A DNA stretch of 55,124 nt from Thermus composti (GTDB lineage: Bacteria > Deinococcota > Deinococci > Deinococcales > Thermaceae). Both the position numbers and the translations under genes were made by a program. The DNA lies in contig NZ_BMPJ01000014.1 of the NCBI RefSeq assembly GCF_014647535.1, positions 1 to 55,124 of the forward strand, written 5' to 3'. Each line of letters starts with the position of its first letter. The first letter of the stretch is position 1. Below the pieces are notes generated by a model. That model was given only the letters and a program-made list of their open reading frames with translations. It ran no database searches and had not been told where the DNA came from. Below, in pieces: positions 28,322-37,924 of this stretch.

Positions 28322-28345
28322 CGCCGTGCCCCGTAGCATAAGGGC

Positions 28346-29764
<1,419 letters not shown>

Positions 29765-29802
29765 GCCCGGGGCCACAGAAGGCGGGGGGTAAGGGGGGCA
29801 AG

Positions 29803-30411
29803 ATGGAGCGCAAGATGGTGGAGATAGAGGAGACCGGGCTTTCCTTTGAAACCGAGCTGGACCTGGGCCGCCTCCAGGCTCTGGCGGCGGACTGGCTTTT
29901 GGCCATCGGCGAGGACCCCAAGCGGGAGGGCCTCTTGAAGACCCCGGAGCGGGTGGCCAAGGCCTGGGCCTTCCTCACCCGGGGCTACCGCCAGGACCTA
30001 AAGGCCATCGTCAACGGGGCGGTCTTCCAGGCGGAGGGGAGCGAGATGGTGGTGGTGAAGGGGATTGAGTTCTACTCCCTGTGCGAGCACCACCTCCTTC
30101 CCTTCTTCGGCCAGGTCCACATCGGCTACATCCCCGACGGTAAGATCCTGGGCCTTTCCAAGTTCGCCCGCATCGTGGACATGTTCGCCCGCCGCCTCCA
30201 GGTGCAGGAGCGCCTGGCGGTCCAGATCGCCGAGGCCATCCAGGAGGTTTTGGAGCCCCAGGGGGTGGGGGTGGTGGTGGAGGGGGTCCACCTTTGCATG
30301 ATGATGCGGGGGGTGGAGAAGCAGCACTCCCGCACCATCACAAGCGCCATGCTGGGGGTCTTCCGGGAGAGCCAGAAGACCCGGGAGGAGTTTTTGAGCC
30401 ACCTCAAGTAA
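29803..30411 (+). CDS. folE: GTP cyclohydrolase I
   Basis: 202 residues. It opens GTP to dihydroneopterin triphosphate, the first step of folate synthesis. Zinc ligands are in CEHHLLPF (Cys94, His97) and HLCMMMRG (Cys165), and KQHSRT carries substrate-binding residues. The ATG at 29803 is chosen over a GTG 42 bases earlier because of the Shine-Dalgarno-like AAGGGGGG at 29791-29798 and the usual family start. Folate supply links it loosely to fmt, which uses formyl-folate. Terminated by the hairpin at 30413. Confidence 0.96.
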   Translation: MERKMVEIEETGLSFETELDLGRLQALAADWLLAIGEDPKREGLLKTPERVAKAWAFLTRGYRQDLKAIVNGAVFQAEGSEMVVVKGIEFYSLCEHHLLPFFGQVHIGYIPDGKILGLSKFARIVDMFARRLQVQERLAVQIAEAIQEVLEPQGVGVVVEGVHLCMMMRGVEKQHSRTITSAMLGVFRESQKTREEFLSHLK

Positions 30412-30412
30412 A

Positions 30413-30435
30413 CCTCCCCGCCTGGGGCGGGGAGG
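30413..30435. terminator. Bidirectional terminator between folE and the surface locus
   Basis: Perfect ten-base-pair stem CCTCCCCGCC-TGG-GGCGGGGAGG. No T-run on either side, but the position between two convergent genes and the stem strength support termination. Confidence 0.65.
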
Positions 30436-30448
30436 CCTGGCCTTCCGG

Positions 30449-30871
30449 CTACTCCGGCTTAGGGGGTAAAGGGGCTTCGCACGTAGGCACGGCCATCTGG
30501 GGGGTCAGCGGGGCCACCGTTATGGGGATCTCCGCATCCCCCACCCCTTCCACGTGGAGGCGGAGGAGGCCGCTTTCCGCCCCTTGGGGTACTCGGAACA
30601 AGAGGGTGGCAGGGTCTTGGGGCTGGGTGATCTCGGGTTCTTGGGCGGGGATACCCGGGGGAAAGAGGGCGTGGTTGGTGCCCGCATCCCACGCCGCCTG
30701 GGTGCCAAAGGTGTTGCCCTTAAGGGCCATCCAGTCCCCGGCCCGGACCACGCAGCCCGCCACCACGTCCGGCTGCACCGACTGGATGCGCAGGCTTCCC
30801 GTGGTGCGGATGCCCTGGGGAGCGGAGCAGGCGGCGAGGGCCAGCAGAAAAAGCCAAAGGGTGCGTTTCAT
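30449..30871 (-). CDS. Small lipoprotein of the chaperone-usher-like locus
   Basis: 140 residues. Signal sequence with lipobox LAAC (LLALAACSAPQ), so it is lipid-anchored at residue Cys15 or nearby. The mature part looks like one Ig-like/IPT-type beta domain (LRIQSVQPDVVAGCVVRAGD through LLRLHVEGVGDAEIPITV) with two further cysteines. The ATG at 30871 is preferred over the one 12 bases earlier because GGAG lies correctly before it. Last gene of the minus-strand cluster, 28 bases after the larger lipoprotein. Likely a surface or adhesin-tip accessory; role not known. Confidence 0.65.
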   Translation of the reverse strand: MKRTLWLFLLALAACSAPQGIRTTGSLRIQSVQPDVVAGCVVRAGDWMALKGNTFGTQAAWDAGTNHALFPPGIPAQEPEITQPQDPATLLFRVPQGAESGLLRLHVEGVGDAEIPITVAPLTPQMAVPTCEAPLPPKPE

Positions 30872-30899
30872 GTCTTTCTCCATGGGACCTTTAAGCGGC

Positions 30900-32063
30900 C
30901 TACTTGGAACAGTGGCCCGGACCCACGCGGCCGTTGTTGTAGTCGTCCAAGATGGCGGCGTAGCCCTTAGCCTGGCTGGCCGTGCTCTTAGGGATGGTGC
31001 TCGGCGTGTAGGTGGCGAAGAAGCTGGCCGCCCAGGCCAAGGCCGCGTCCACGGTGGGGGTGGAGGCGGCTCCGTTTAGAAGGTTCAGCTTGGCGGCGAT
31101 GAACTGGTGGGCCAGGATGTAGTAGGCGTTTCCTCCGCTAGGGGAGGTCCAAAGCACCTGGTGGTAGCTCTGACCGGAAAGGTAGAAGGCCGTGTCCTCT
31201 CCGATCTGGGCCCAGGTGTCGTCGTAAGGAGCAGGGCCGTAGCGAGAGTGGGTCTTCCAGTAGCCCTGGGTCAGGGTACACCCTTGGCAGGGCACGTTCA
31301 CCGCTACCCTGGCCGAGGCGCTTCCTTGGGTCTTGGTATCGTTGGTGGTGAAGGTGGCGGTGTTCTCCACCTGGTAGGTGCCGCACTGGTCAAAGCGGAC
31401 CAGCCGCTCAAAGAAGTAGGTTTGGGAGATCACGCCTTGGGGGTCTATGCCGCTGATCGCATTGGTCAACATGGCCGAAGGGTCTTCCACGGTGACCGCT
31501 CCATCCACCACCTGGGTAGGGGTGGTGAAGGTGAAGCCCTGCTGAGCGGTGACGGTGCCGCTTTGTTCCCCCGAGGTCCAAGTCACGGCAACGGCGTTGG
31601 TCCGGGCCCGCCCGTCGGGCAAGGTTTGGCTGTAGGAACAGGTCAGGCTTGCACCTTCCGCCAGGGTGTAGGGGAAGCTGACCCCACAGTTTAGGGCCAC
31701 GTTCTCCCCGGTGGAGAGGGTGTCGGTAGGGGCCTGCAACACCACAGGGATGTCGCCGGTGTTTTGGATGCGCACCTCCCCTTCTACCTTGAAGTCCTGG
31801 CCTGTTGGGGTACCCACCAGGCTCACCGCGTACTTCACCGTGTAGCTCTGCCCTGCCGCGAGGGTGAGGGTACCGTTTCCTGGGTCTGTTGCCTTTTTCT
31901 GGATTGTCCAGCGGTAGACCCGCTTGAAGGTAGGCATCGCTGTTTTGGTGACCACCACCGAGGGTTCGGGGGTTACCACCGCTTGGGGGGTGACCCCTTG
32001 GGGAGCCTGGGAGCAGGCGGCCAAGAGGCTTGCCGTCAAAAGAACTCCGTACCAATACCGCAT
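30900..32063 (-). CDS. Lipoprotein with GYWKTH C-terminal domain
   Basis: 387 residues. Lipobox LLAACS near residue 17. Residues about 40-250 form two beta-sandwich regions of the kind seen in repeat surface proteins (NTGDIPVVLQAPTDTLSTGE; NTATFTTNDTKTQGSASARV). From about 275 a distinct domain begins CTLTQGYWKTHSRYGPAPYDD, a motif found in secreted proteins of many phyla without known function. Cysteines are spaced for disulfides. Base composition looks less GC-rich than neighbours. A good Shine-Dalgarno (GGGAGG) follows the usher-like gene stop. Confidence 0.65.
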   Translation of the reverse strand: MRYWYGVLLTASLLAACSQAPQGVTPQAVVTPEPSVVVTKTAMPTFKRVYRWTIQKKATDPGNGTLTLAAGQSYTVKYAVSLVGTPTGQDFKVEGEVRIQNTGDIPVVLQAPTDTLSTGENVALNCGVSFPYTLAEGASLTCSYSQTLPDGRARTNAVAVTWTSGEQSGTVTAQQGFTFTTPTQVVDGAVTVEDPSAMLTNAISGIDPQGVISQTYFFERLVRFDQCGTYQVENTATFTTNDTKTQGSASARVAVNVPCQGCTLTQGYWKTHSRYGPAPYDDTWAQIGEDTAFYLSGQSYHQVLWTSPSGGNAYYILAHQFIAAKLNLLNGAASTPTVDAALAWAASFFATYTPSTIPKSTASQAKGYAAILDDYNNGRVGPGHCSK

Positions 32064-32074
32064 AAAACACCTCC

Positions 32075-35000
32075 CTACTGGGTTGCGCTCTCGGAGGGAA
32101 GGTCTAGGCGCACCGGGCCTAAAGCTTCGCCGTCCGCGAACACCAAAAGCGTGTGCTGGCCGGGGCCCAAAGGGACTTCCCCGGTCCAGGTGTAGCCGTC
32201 TTGGCTTTGCAGGGGGAAGGCCTGCCCTTCCGCCTGAAGGGTGACCTGGGTAGCCCGGAAACGCAGGGTGAGGTGGACCTTAGGACTGTTGACGACCTGG
32301 GGCTCAAAGAGGGCCCCGGGGACCACCTGGAGCCAAAGGGGTGCTTCGGCCTCCTGGCCTTGGGCGCTGGCCCGTACCCGTAGGGCGTGGAGGCCGGGGG
32401 GCAGGTGGAGGCGGATCCGGATGGCGTAGTAGTTGTCCTCCTGGGGCTGGAGGGATACGGGGCCCGAAGGGAGGTCTAGCCAGAGGCGCTCCGGTTGCCC
32501 CTGGACCAAAGCCTTCACCTCCACCTCGGCCCCGGCGAGGGCCGTGGGGGGATCGGCGGTGGCCACCAGGCTGAGGCGCTCGGCGGTGTAGGTGACCACT
32601 ACCTCCCTTTTGGGGGGGAGGACCACCAGAGGGGGGGCCTCGAGGGGCTTCAGCTCCACCCGGACCTGGGCCTCCTTTTCCGCCCGGTAGCCTTCGGGCA
32701 GGTAGCGGGGGTCGGGGTAGAGGCGGTAGGTGCCCGGGAAGAGGTCGCCCAGCAGGGCGTTGCCGTTGACGTCCGCCCGGGTGCAGCGCCCTACCGGCCC
32801 CTCGGCGCAGACCCCGGCGTAGGCCAGACCGGACCCCTTCTCCCCGTCCAGGACCCGTACCGTCAAGGTGGTGGCCGGGGCAAAGGGGAGGTTTTTCTCC
32901 AGCCGGGCGTTTAGGGGAACATCCACCCCCGCCTCGCCCACCAGGGCCAAGGTGGCGGGAAGCCCCAGGAACCGGAGGGTTCCTGCCCCGGAGGCGGCCA
33001 CCAGGCGGTAGCGTCCCTGGGCGTCTGTGGCCTCGCAGACCTGGCCCAGGCAGACCTTGAGGTCGGCCAAGGGGGACTCCCCGGGGTCCAGGCGGCCGTT
33101 TAGGTTGGGGTCCAGAAAGGCCTGGCCCATCACCTCGCCCCCCTTGCGTCCCCCGAAGAGGTCCACCACCTCCCGGGGCGTGGCGAAGCTGAGGGCCTGG
33201 GCGTAGTAGAGGGTGAGGCCAAAGGCGTGGCGGGCCTCCCCGGCCTGGAGGATCAGGGTGTAGGAGGCCCCCAGGGAGAGACCCGGCTCCAGGAAGTTGC
33301 GCCGGTAGAGGCCAAGCCCCAGGCGTTGGCTGGGCGAAGCCTCCTGGCGGTACTCGTAGAAGAGGCGGCTTTGCAGGCTTCCTGGCCAGAGCTGGTTCCA
33401 GGCGGCCCCGTAGAGGGTGAGGGGCTGGTCGTTGCCCTGCTTGACCAGGTAGGAGCCCTCGAGGCTCCCTGCCGGGAGGACCAGGCGGAGGAGGAGGTTG
33501 CCTTCCAGGTAGGGCTGGGCCTGGTGGAGGTAGCGCAAAAAGCCGGAAAAGCTGAGATCCTTGGTGCCCAAGGAAAGACTACCCTGGTAGCTTTGGCTTT
33601 CCGGGGCCTGGCCGGATAGGGCGCGTTGGAGGCCGTAGCCCAGGCTCAAGCTTCCCGCATAGACCCCGGGTTCTCCGAAAGCGGTGGCTAGGCCTGGGTT
33701 TAGGCCCAGACCCCGGTCTTCCCCTTGCTGGCGGTAGCTCAGGGTCAGGCTGAGAAAGGTCCCGGACCAGGGTTGGTAATAGAGGCTGGCCTGGTTCTGC
33801 CACAAGGCGGGAAGGGATCCCAACTGCAGGCTGGTGCTCCCCCGGAGGCCCAAGGGGTAGAGGCTGCGGGTTCCCCCCGTGAGGCCGAGAACGTGGAGGC
33901 CCGCCAAGGGTACGCCGGCATAGCTTTGCACTAGATCCAGTTCCTGGGTCTGCCAGGTGAGGTTCTGGCTCAAGCCCAAGGAGAGGCCGTAGGCTCCCTG
34001 GGTCTGCCCGGCGAGGTCGGTGCCCAGGCCCAGGGTGAGCCCGCTTTCCAGGGGGAGGCGGTAGCGCAGGTTCAGGTTGTCCTGGCGCCCGGCGGGGGTG
34101 AGCTGGGTGGAGAGGCTCCCTTGCAGGTCCAGGTTGCTGTCCAGACTGGCGGCGCTGGCCCGGAGGCTTAGGGCCTGGGGGCGGTAGCTTCCTTCCAACC
34201 CAAGCCGGGCATCGCCCAGGCGGAAGGTTCCCCCGGCGCTAAGGCCACCCCCTCCCCCTTGGGCCCGGGCTTCCCACCCTTCCCCCTTGAGGCTTAGGGC
34301 CAGGGTCTGGGGCGAGGGCCAGGGATCCGAGAGGCTCTCCGTGAGGGGGCTAGGGGTAGCGGTGAGGTTCACGTAATCGGAAAGGGCCCCGGTGAGGCTT
34401 GGGGCCAGCAGGTAGCCCACCTGCCCGGTAAGCTGCCCCCGCTCCAGGTTGGCCCCGAGGCTGAGGCCCAGGCCCAGGTTGAGGGTTAGGCTCGGGTCCT
34501 TACCTTGGGTTTTAGCCCCCAGGGTTTCCTGAAAGAGGACGATGACCCCCGCCTCCTTCCGCGCCTCGGCCTTCCCCTCCGGGGTGGCCCGTAGCTTTAG
34601 GTAAAAGCGGTAGCCGGCGGAGATCTCCCCTTGGGGATTGACCAAGACCCGGACCACCCCCGTCTCCCCGGGGGCCAGCTCTAGACCCTGGGGGTTTAGG
34701 AAAACCTGGAACATGGCGGCCTCGGCTTCCAGGAGCACTTTTGCCCGCTGGTTGGAGCGGTTTTGCACGTAGGCGGGGAACTCAAAGGGGCCTCCCAGCT
34801 GGGCCTCGAGGGTGGCGGGCGCGGAGAGGGCGATCTGCACCAAGGGGAGCACGGAAAGCGCCACTTCGGCGCGGGCCGCTTCCTTCTCCCCCAGGTAGGC
34901 CACCACCTCCGCCTTGCTCTGGGTGCCAGCGGGGAGGAAAGGCACCCGCAGGGTGAAGCTTACGGTTTCCCGCCCGCCCTCTAGCCCCGCCTTTCGCTCT

Positions 35001-35182
35001 TGGGAGAGGGCTTGCCAGCCTTCGGGAGGGAAAAGGCGGAGGACAAGCGGGCCCTGGCCCTCCACCTCTAGGCTCAGGGTCAGGTACTCCCCGGGGATGC
35101 CGGCGAGGCTTGGGGGGGAAAGGAGGCGCACCTGGGCCCAAGCCAGGCTCAGGAAGAGGCAGAGGGCCAGGAGGCTTCGCAT
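32075..35182 (-). CDS. Usher-like outer-membrane beta-barrel protein
   Basis: 1,035 residues. Signal peptide 1-16; two Ig/NEW-like beta domains to about 225; a long region to about 690 of alternating amphipathic strands with aromatic ends, enough for a large barrel; then an SdrD/carboxypeptidase-regulatory-like domain with FLDPNLNGRLDPGE and TDAQGRYRL; then three Ig-like domains. Together with the chaperone next door this resembles a fimbrial usher that secretes subunits across the outer membrane, but classical usher plug motifs are not evident. The ATG at 35182 is fixed by the signal peptide and lies two bases after the upstream gene. An alternative is a non-secretory surface barrel. Confidence 0.6.
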   Translation of the reverse strand: MRSLLALCLFLSLAWAQVRLLSPPSLAGIPGEYLTLSLEVEGQGPLVLRLFPPEGWQALSQERKAGLEGGRETVSFTLRVPFLPAGTQSKAEVVAYLGEKEAARAEVALSVLPLVQIALSAPATLEAQLGGPFEFPAYVQNRSNQRAKVLLEAEAAMFQVFLNPQGLELAPGETGVVRVLVNPQGEISAGYRFYLKLRATPEGKAEARKEAGVIVLFQETLGAKTQGKDPSLTLNLGLGLSLGANLERGQLTGQVGYLLAPSLTGALSDYVNLTATPSPLTESLSDPWPSPQTLALSLKGEGWEARAQGGGGGLSAGGTFRLGDARLGLEGSYRPQALSLRASAASLDSNLDLQGSLSTQLTPAGRQDNLNLRYRLPLESGLTLGLGTDLAGQTQGAYGLSLGLSQNLTWQTQELDLVQSYAGVPLAGLHVLGLTGGTRSLYPLGLRGSTSLQLGSLPALWQNQASLYYQPWSGTFLSLTLSYRQQGEDRGLGLNPGLATAFGEPGVYAGSLSLGYGLQRALSGQAPESQSYQGSLSLGTKDLSFSGFLRYLHQAQPYLEGNLLLRLVLPAGSLEGSYLVKQGNDQPLTLYGAAWNQLWPGSLQSRLFYEYRQEASPSQRLGLGLYRRNFLEPGLSLGASYTLILQAGEARHAFGLTLYYAQALSFATPREVVDLFGGRKGGEVMGQAFLDPNLNGRLDPGESPLADLKVCLGQVCEATDAQGRYRLVAASGAGTLRFLGLPATLALVGEAGVDVPLNARLEKNLPFAPATTLTVRVLDGEKGSGLAYAGVCAEGPVGRCTRADVNGNALLGDLFPGTYRLYPDPRYLPEGYRAEKEAQVRVELKPLEAPPLVVLPPKREVVVTYTAERLSLVATADPPTALAGAEVEVKALVQGQPERLWLDLPSGPVSLQPQEDNYYAIRIRLHLPPGLHALRVRASAQGQEAEAPLWLQVVPGALFEPQVVNSPKVHLTLRFRATQVTLQAEGQAFPLQSQDGYTWTGEVPLGPGQHTLLVFADGEALGPVRLDLPSESATQ

Positions 35183-35184
35183 CG

Positions 35185-35673
35185 CTAGGGTTGCCTCAGG
35201 GCGGTGACCAGGGCCTGGACCACGTACCTTCCCGCCCGCTCCGTGCCCAGGAGCTCCAGGGCGAACTCCAGGCGGATTTCCAGCCAATCCCCCGTGGGGC
35301 CCGACTGGGTGTAGACGATCTGGGGCGTGCCGTCGGCCCTAAGCCACAGGCCCCCGTTCACCCGGTAGAGCACTTGCCGTGCGGGGATCAGGATGGCCCC
35401 GGTTTCGTCCTTGAGGTCGGGGATCTGGAGCAAAAGGCTCCAGACCCCGGGGGCGTTGGCAAAGACCTGTACGGGAAGAAAACCTCCCTCCAGGTTGCTG
35501 GCCGGGAAGGTGGCAGGAAAGGCCTTGGGGGGGTAGTCCTTCAGGTCAAAGGCGATCTCCGTGGTGGGGGTGCGGAGGGCCACGGTTTCCGGGATCAGGG
35601 TCTGGAGGACCCAGGTGGCTTGGGCCAGGGCCGGGGCCAGGGTAAGCGCCAGGGCAGCCAGTAGGTTTCTCAC
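35185..35673 (-). CDS. Secreted subunit-like protein
   Basis: 162 residues with a signal peptide (1-19, ending ALAQA). The mature chain is one beta domain: ALRTPTTEIAFDL at its start and LGTERAGRYVVQALVTAL at its end, the latter resembling the last strands of fimbrial or spore-coat-U-type subunits (pattern AGxY followed by a strand). No cysteines. Between chaperone and usher-like genes, overlapping the former by four bases and two bases from the latter, the place where a minor subunit or adaptor would be encoded. Confidence 0.55.
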   Translation of the reverse strand: MRNLLAALALTLAPALAQATWVLQTLIPETVALRTPTTEIAFDLKDYPPKAFPATFPASNLEGGFLPVQVFANAPGVWSLLLQIPDLKDETGAILIPARQVLYRVNGGLWLRADGTPQIVYTQSGPTGDWLEIRLEFALELLGTERAGRYVVQALVTALRQP

Positions 35674-36512
35674 GGGGAACCTCCTTTTTCCCCCTCTTGA
35701 GGGGGTGGTTCGGGTGGGGCCGCCAGGGGGGTGCGTAGGGTGAAGGGGAGGTCCGCCGCCACGTCCTTGCTGGCGTCGCCATAGTTCAAAATGGCCAAGG
35801 CGGTGTAGGCCCCGGCGGGGAGGGGGCCCACCAGGGCGATGGGCAGAAGGCGCACCTGGCCCGGTAACACCACCACCTCTTCTATGGCCACCTCCGCCAC
35901 CTTGCGGCCTTGGCCGTCCCGCACCTCAAAGCGCCCGGAAAGCTTCTGCGCGGCGTTGCCCGTGTTCTGGTACTGCACGGCGAAGCGGTAGGGGTCCTTG
36001 GGGTCTTTGGGGGCGCTGGGGACGATGCCGGCGATGCGCCCCCCGGGTTGCAAGGGGGGCACGTTCACGTAAAAGACATGGGCCATGCGGACCCGGAAGG
36101 TGGCCAGGGGTACCCCGGGAGGCGGGTTGGGGTCCTCGGATTCCAGGAAGAGGACACCCCAGTGGGTGCCGGGGGTGGCGTTTGGGGGGACGGTGAGGGA
36201 GTAGGTAAGGGGGCGGTTTTGCTTGGGTTCCAGCACAAACTCCGCAGGGGAAAAGGTGGCCCAGGGGCTTGCGCTTTCCTTCAGGCTCCCTGGGGGAAGA
36301 AACTGGATCTTCCCCATGGGGTCGTAGGTCCAGTCCCCCAGGCTGGCCCTAACCCGAACGGGGCGGGTACCCACGTTGTAGACCTGTAGCGTTTGGGTGA
36401 GGACCGTCCCGGGGTTGGCCTCCTTGAGGAGGACCGGGGGTTCCACCCCTAGGGTGCTTTGGGCCAGGGCGCCGAGGGCCGGAAAGAGAAGGAGGGGAAA
36501 AAGCCGTTTCAT
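35670..36512 (-). CDS. PapD-like periplasmic chaperone
   Basis: 280 residues with signal peptide (1-17). Two Ig-like domains: the first (VEPPVLLKEANPGTVLTQTL; VYNVGTRPVRVRASLGDW; PLTYSLTVPPNATPGTHWG) has the layout of pilus-assembly chaperones, with a long hydrophobic strand RMAHVFYVNVPP where the subunit-capping strand should lie. The C-terminal Pro/Glu tail is extra. It would hold the secreted subunits in the periplasm and deliver them to the usher-like barrel. Overlaps the next gene by four bases. Fold moderately secure; assignment as fimbrial chaperone is inference from fold plus neighbours. Confidence 0.65.
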   Translation of the reverse strand: MKRLFPLLLFPALGALAQSTLGVEPPVLLKEANPGTVLTQTLQVYNVGTRPVRVRASLGDWTYDPMGKIQFLPPGSLKESASPWATFSPAEFVLEPKQNRPLTYSLTVPPNATPGTHWGVLFLESEDPNPPPGVPLATFRVRMAHVFYVNVPPLQPGGRIAGIVPSAPKDPKDPYRFAVQYQNTGNAAQKLSGRFEVRDGQGRKVAEVAIEEVVVLPGQVRLLPIALVGPLPAGAYTALAILNYGDASKDVAADLPFTLRTPLAAPPEPPPQEGEKGGSP

Positions 36513-36531
36513 GGTTCACCCCAAAAGGGAA

Positions 36532-36555
36532 GGGCCCGGCCCTAGGGCCGGGCCC
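36532..36555 (-). terminator. 24-bp perfect palindrome between subunit and chaperone genes
   Basis: GGGCCCGGCCC-TA-GGGCCGGGCCC, an 11-base-pair stem. It follows the stop of the first gene of the cluster and precedes the chaperone. Such a stem would cut read-through and protect the upstream mRNA, giving more subunit than assembly machinery. Confidence 0.65.
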
Positions 36556-36564
36556 AAAGACCGC

Positions 36565-37401
36565 TTACCAGGCGGTGGTGGCGAGGGTGTAGGTGAGGTT
36601 AGCGGTGCTCTTGCCCCAGAGGTCGCTGTTGACCTTGACGGCCACCACCACCAGGTCGTCCAGCCAGCTCTTGTAGCCGCAGCGCTCGGGGTTGTTGCCG
36701 GAGCGGGTTCCCGTGGGGCCCGCCTGCAGGTTCCGGGGTACCAGTTCCAGGCTGGCTCCGTTGGGCAGCTCGAAAAGACCCGTGGCCGCGCCAAAGGTGT
36801 CGCAAGGGTTGTCCTGGATGTAGAGGTGCTGGATCCCTTGGGCGCTCTCGGGGTCGTTGCGGTTCACGGTGAGGTGCCACTGCTTGCCGTTGGAGAACTT
36901 CTGCAGGATGAAGCTGCGGTAGCAGACGAAGTAGTTCTTGCTACCCGGGACCAGCTCGCCATCATTGTCCAGCTTGATGGGCGGGTAGGCGGTCACCGCA
37001 CTGCCCCCGTTGATGGTGACGTTGGGCCAGGTGGCCACGCTGTAGCTGGTGCCCAGGGGCAGGGTCTGCACCTGGTTGTAGAAGTTGTTCCCCAGCTGGG
37101 TCTTCACATCCTGGTCTCTATCGCCGTAGACGCACACCATCTGCCCGCCGAAGTCCGGGGTGGAGTTGGGCCAGCTGGCCCCGTCCAGGCCCGTGAGGTC
37201 AAAGGTCAGGGTGGTCACGTCCAGGTGGAGGGCCGTGGCCTTGGGCAGGATGAGCTCAATGGTCTGGTTGACCGCCGCCGAATCCGCGCCCTTGGCGTAG
37301 GCGTCGGGGCCGTTGCCCCGGGTGGGGGCCACGGTGGGCGCCTGGGCTAGTGCCAAGGACGCCGCGGCCAAGGTTACTGCTGCCGTAATTCCTTTACGCA
37401 T
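36565..37401 (-). CDS. Secreted major-subunit candidate of the surface locus
   Basis: 278 residues. Signal peptide MRKGITAAVTLAAASLALAQ, mature chain beginning APTVAPTRGNGPDAYA and rich in beta strands, Asn, Thr and aromatic residues. Six cysteines or fewer (VCVYGD, FVCYRS, NPCDTF, ERCGYK) could form disulfides. First gene of the cluster, with an ideal Shine-Dalgarno (AAAGGAGG) and a strong stem-loop after it, as expected for the most abundant product. The ends TANLTYTLATTAW could be a donor-like strand. No named family recognised; subunit role is inferred from order and expression signals. Confidence 0.6.
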   Translation of the reverse strand: MRKGITAAVTLAAASLALAQAPTVAPTRGNGPDAYAKGADSAAVNQTIELILPKATALHLDVTTLTFDLTGLDGASWPNSTPDFGGQMVCVYGDRDQDVKTQLGNNFYNQVQTLPLGTSYSVATWPNVTINGGSAVTAYPPIKLDNDGELVPGSKNYFVCYRSFILQKFSNGKQWHLTVNRNDPESAQGIQHLYIQDNPCDTFGAATGLFELPNGASLELVPRNLQAGPTGTRSGNNPERCGYKSWLDDLVVVAVKVNSDLWGKSTANLTYTLATTAW

Positions 37402-37605
37402 ATGGGCCTCCTTTAATCCGCCCCAAGAGGTGGTGGGCTTGCCTAGCAAATCGCCTTGTACCCCGGAGGGGGCGGGAGGAGGGAGAGAAGAACCCTAAGG
37501 CCGTAGGCGATGAGCTCCAAAAGCGCCCGCGCCACGAAGCCAGATCACCGGCCGCACCTCCACTTGAGGAAGGTGGGAGGAAGGTGGCTAGATAACTCTT
37601 TCCCC

Positions 37606-37790
37606 GTCAGGAGAACGCCTTGCGGGCGTAGTCGTGGCGCCAGGGGCGGCCCCGCTTGCCTTTGGGGGTGGGAGGGGCCACCTCCCGGGCCAGGCGCAGG
37701 CCGTGTTCCAGGACCTCCTTGGGGCTTGCCTCCCTGCGAGCAAAGCCTCGCTTGCCCATCAGGAGGGAGATATACACCCATCCTCCTGAC
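37606..37790. mobile_element. Insertion-sequence remnant (MITE-like, 185 bp)
   Basis: Ends carry the inverted repeat GTCAGGAG (37606-37613) and CTCCTGAC (37783-37790). Between them lies the 5' end of a transposase gene on the minus strand. The middle and 3' part of the element are missing, leaving both termini. A second inverted pair sits near the right end (ATCAGGAGG at 37758 with CCTCCTGAC). No clear target duplication. Confidence 0.55.
37607..37759 (-). pseudogene. Transposase N-terminal fragment
   Basis: 50 residues, MGKRGFARREASPKEVLEHG followed by a helix and KGKRGRPWRHDYARKAFS. The GRPxxHDY segment resembles the start of IS4/IS5-type transposases common in Thermus. The frame stops inside the terminal repeat (TTCTCCTGA), showing that the downstream catalytic domain was lost by deletion to the element's other end. 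The rest of 37402-37924 holds the upstream sequences of the flanking divergent genes and no other gene I can support. Confidence 0.55.
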
Positions 37791-37924
37791 CTTTGCAAGG
37801 CAAGCCCAGAGGTGGTGGCCTCTTAGGACCCTCTCACCCTAGCCAGGGGGGCGTTGCGGCGGCGTTACAACCCAGGGCCTTGGCTCTTCCAAAAAAAAGG
37901 AACCTGCGCTAAGCTTAAGCCATC

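Noticed and set aside
37891-37898. Run of eight A upstream of the regulator gene as a slippage site.
   Set aside because: It lies outside any coding region I can support.
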